Shown here: positions 23,201 to 23,690 of the stretch, one piece after another
Layout: every line of letters starts with the position of its first letter
Position numbering within the stretch: position 1 is the first letter of the stretch
From: Candidatus Microgenomates bacterium
GTDB taxonomy: Bacteria > Patescibacteriota > Microgenomatia > JAADGY01
Reading direction: 5' to 3'
Assembly (NCBI GenBank): GCA_015486555.1
Contig: WFRL01000065.1
Span: 1 to 23,690 of the forward strand
DNA: 23,690 nt
The notes under the pieces: model-generated
What the model was told of the DNA's origin: nothing
Seen by the model: only the letters and a program-made list of their open reading frames with translations
Database searches by the model: none
Made by a program: the position numbers and the translations under genes

Positions 23201-23596
23201 CGAGCGGACCAGTTGGTTAATAATTGCTCTTTCTACCCCAGAGATTATAAAAGTAGCTCGAGGAGTAATATACGGAAGATTACCAAAAAAAAGCTCTTGA
23301 ACCACCTTAGTATTTTTCTTCTTATTGACCAAGGTTGTCTGAACCCAGAGGGGTACTTCATAAGTAGCATCTTTCTCCATTGTTTCTTGAGGGGTATATT
23401 TAGGTTTGCCAAAACGGTAGCGGCCAAAGTAGATTTCCCAGTTCTTACCAGTATAATCAATTATCGGAGAGATATCCTCCAATTTTTGCTTAATTCCTTC
23501 TTTCACAAACCAGTCAAATGAATCACGAGTTATCTTTTTCAGATCTAACTCAGGTAAAAGTGTCGACTCCTGAGTTAGATTGATGCGGTTAGTCAT
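20198..23596 (-). CDS. rpoB: DNA-directed RNA polymerase subunit beta
   Basis: Second large subunit of RNA polymerase, which with beta' forms the active-site cleft. From ATG 23596 it has 1132 residues. Visible features are the fork region with R-T-P-E-G-P-N-V-G-L, the DELDAGVLKKV flap area, GDKLAGRHGNKG near the active site and the C-terminal clamp QPLGGKAQMGGQRVGEMEVW followed by ALEAHRAAHTLQEMLT. Three rifampicin-contact residues differ from E. coli: T384 for Q513, N397 for H526 and T402 for S531. After the normal end there is a tail of about 60 charged, low-complexity residues. A TTG at 23626 would add ten residues but is unlikely. There is no clear ribosome binding site; the leader is A/T-rich. 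Confidence 0.97.
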   Translation of the reverse strand: MTNRINLTQESTLLPELDLKKITRDSFDWFVKEGIKQKLEDISPIIDYTGKNWEIYFGRYRFGKPKYTPQETMEKDATYEVPLWVQTTLVNKKKNTKVVQELFFGNLPYITPRATFIISGVERAIINQLVRSPGVYFSQEEDLSSGQMSYTAEIRPMRGTWLEFFITNQDTIMIRIDRRKKMPVTVFLRCLGLSTNEEILSYYRDLPEEAQKLIKNTLVSDPTHSREEALGYYFRQMRPGEPIVLENAITNFERTFFSIEAYYMGKVGRYKLNQRMGLKIKNEPQNWALVPEDVYATVKHLGLLYLGQEKADDIDHLGNRRLRSVGELLTEGPMRIGLIRMERAIKERMSLTSPNDDISPSNLINTRPLFMAINEFFRLSRLSTLIDQTNPLSELDNIRRVTVLGAGGVTRERASFSIRDAHASQYSRICPIRTPEGPNVGLVVYLALYARVNEYGFLLAPYRRVVKEKIGGKTKMRATKEIVYLDPLEEENYHITHAEVRVDEKGYLLDSFVPFRYKGKFLEGAVTEVEFMDVIGRQVVGASASLIPFLQHDEATRALMGSHMQCQAVPLIKTEAPIVGTGVEKDLALQTQAVVLANNPGRVEYVDASKIVVKVNRRTAKKSIQNSDKVRLVGDRETYYLDQFRKTVQRTCFSQRPLVKVGDKVIAGQLLADGPACDKGEIALGKNLTIAYCSYDGLGYEDAFIISDRLVKDDTFTSITIEEYETEVVNTQLGPEELTRDIPNVAERDLQNLAEDGIVVIGAEVGPNDILVGKIAPKGESELSAEERLLRAIFGEKAREVRDTSLRMPHGERGIVIGVRVLDRKKGDELDAGVLKKVIVTVAQLRKISVGDKLAGRHGNKGVISKIVPAEDMPFMEDGTPVDIILDPLAVLKRMNLGQIHEAMLGMAGAKLGKKYAKPTFEKVPEEIIEKELKAADLPVSGKVTLYDGRTGEPLNGPVLVGKAYILKLIHMVEDKVHARSIGPYSLVTQQPLGGKAQMGGQRVGEMEVWALEAHRAAHTLQEMLTIKSDDVYGRSKAYEAIIKGIDIPAATVPESFKVLMKELNSLVLNITPIQAKVEEENEEINEKDDIIAQLSQQIQANQPASDDDNNETEKKEEGKGKSNKEIKKDKK

Positions 23597-23624
23597 TATT
23601 TTTAGTTTTTTAGTAAAAATAAAC

Positions 23625-23651
23625 AAAAAAAATACCGGTGCCCTGACCGGC
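23625..23651 (-). terminator. Small hairpin with T8 in the rpoB leader
   Basis: On the minus strand GCCGGT (23651-23646) and ACCGGT (23639-23634) pair as five Watson-Crick pairs plus one G-U around the loop CAGGGC. A single A and then eight Ts follow (23632-23625). This has the shape of a short intrinsic terminator. It begins only about 5 nt after the predicted transcription start, so it is downstream of the promoter and may act as an attenuator or a 5' stabilising stem. Confidence 0.65.
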
Positions 23652-23661
23652 TTACCTTAGC

Positions 23662-23689
23662 ATTATACCAACCCTCTGCAACTTGTCAA
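23662..23689 (-). promoter_or_regulatory. Sigma70-type promoter upstream of rpoB
   Basis: The minus strand has TTGACA at 23689-23684, a 16-nt spacer, and TATAAT at 23667-23662. Both hexamers match the consensus of the housekeeping sigma factor perfectly; the spacer is 1 nt shorter than the ideal 17. Transcription would start near 23657-23655, about 60 nt before the rpoB ATG. It is the strongest promoter in the window and is the likely entry point for the whole cluster. Confidence 0.9.
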
Positions 23690-23690
23690 C

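Noticed and set aside
23180..23521. 113-codon plus-strand frame inside rpoB
   Set aside because: Antisense shadow of a conserved region of RpoB with no family resemblance.

Overview
The window is one unbroken block of core expression-machinery genes, all on the minus strand. Read in the direction of transcription (high to low coordinates) the order is rpoB, rpoC, rpsL, rpsG, fusA, tuf, rpsJ, rplC, rplD, rplW, rplB, rpsS, rplV, rpsC, rplP, rpmC, rpsQ, rplN, rplX, rplE, rpsN, rpsH, rplF, rplR, rpsE, rplO, secY, two adenylate-kinase-like genes, map, and the first 30 codons of infA, cut by the window edge. This joins the rpoBC, str, S10 and spc operons. There are 31 protein genes, no tRNA or rRNA, no mobile element and no CRISPR array. 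Every plus-strand reading frame examined is a shadow of one of these genes.

The organism is a bacterium with fairly AT-rich DNA and very tight packing: most junctions are 0-20 nt, and many overlap by 1, 4 or 11 nt. UGA is a stop (the ATGA overlaps at rpoB/rpoC and between the two kinases need it), so the UGA-glycine code of Gracilibacteria/Absconditabacteria does not apply. rpmD (L30) is missing from its usual place between rpsE and rplO, where only 2 nt separate the genes. Absence of L30 is well known in the Candidate Phyla Radiation (Patescibacteria) but also occurs in other groups, so CPR is my best guess, not a proof. Other traits that fit but do not decide it are a zinc-type S14, a zinc-ribbon L24, short heptameric repeats in or near intergenic DNA, and unusual residues in RpoB, L2 and L16.

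Regulation visible in the sequence is sparse. A near-perfect sigma70-type promoter (TTGACA, 16 nt, TATAAT) lies at the right edge in front of rpoB. It is followed almost at once by a small GC hairpin and eight Ts, which looks like an early terminator or attenuator in the leader of the whole cluster. A second, stronger hairpin plus T-tract sits between tuf and rpsJ, a few bases upstream of the rpsJ ribosome binding site. tuf has a TATAAT box and a strong ribosome binding site of its own. No other promoter stood out down to infA. The layout suggests one transcription block (RNA polymerase and translation factors, then the ribosomal proteins) divided by termination or readthrough at tuf/rpsJ.

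The items most worth checking are the two hairpins, the pair of diverged adenylate kinases with complementary motif losses, the rifampicin-pocket substitutions in RpoB, and the heptamer repeats, one of which encodes the end of L5. I found no evidence of a wholly new multi-gene system here.
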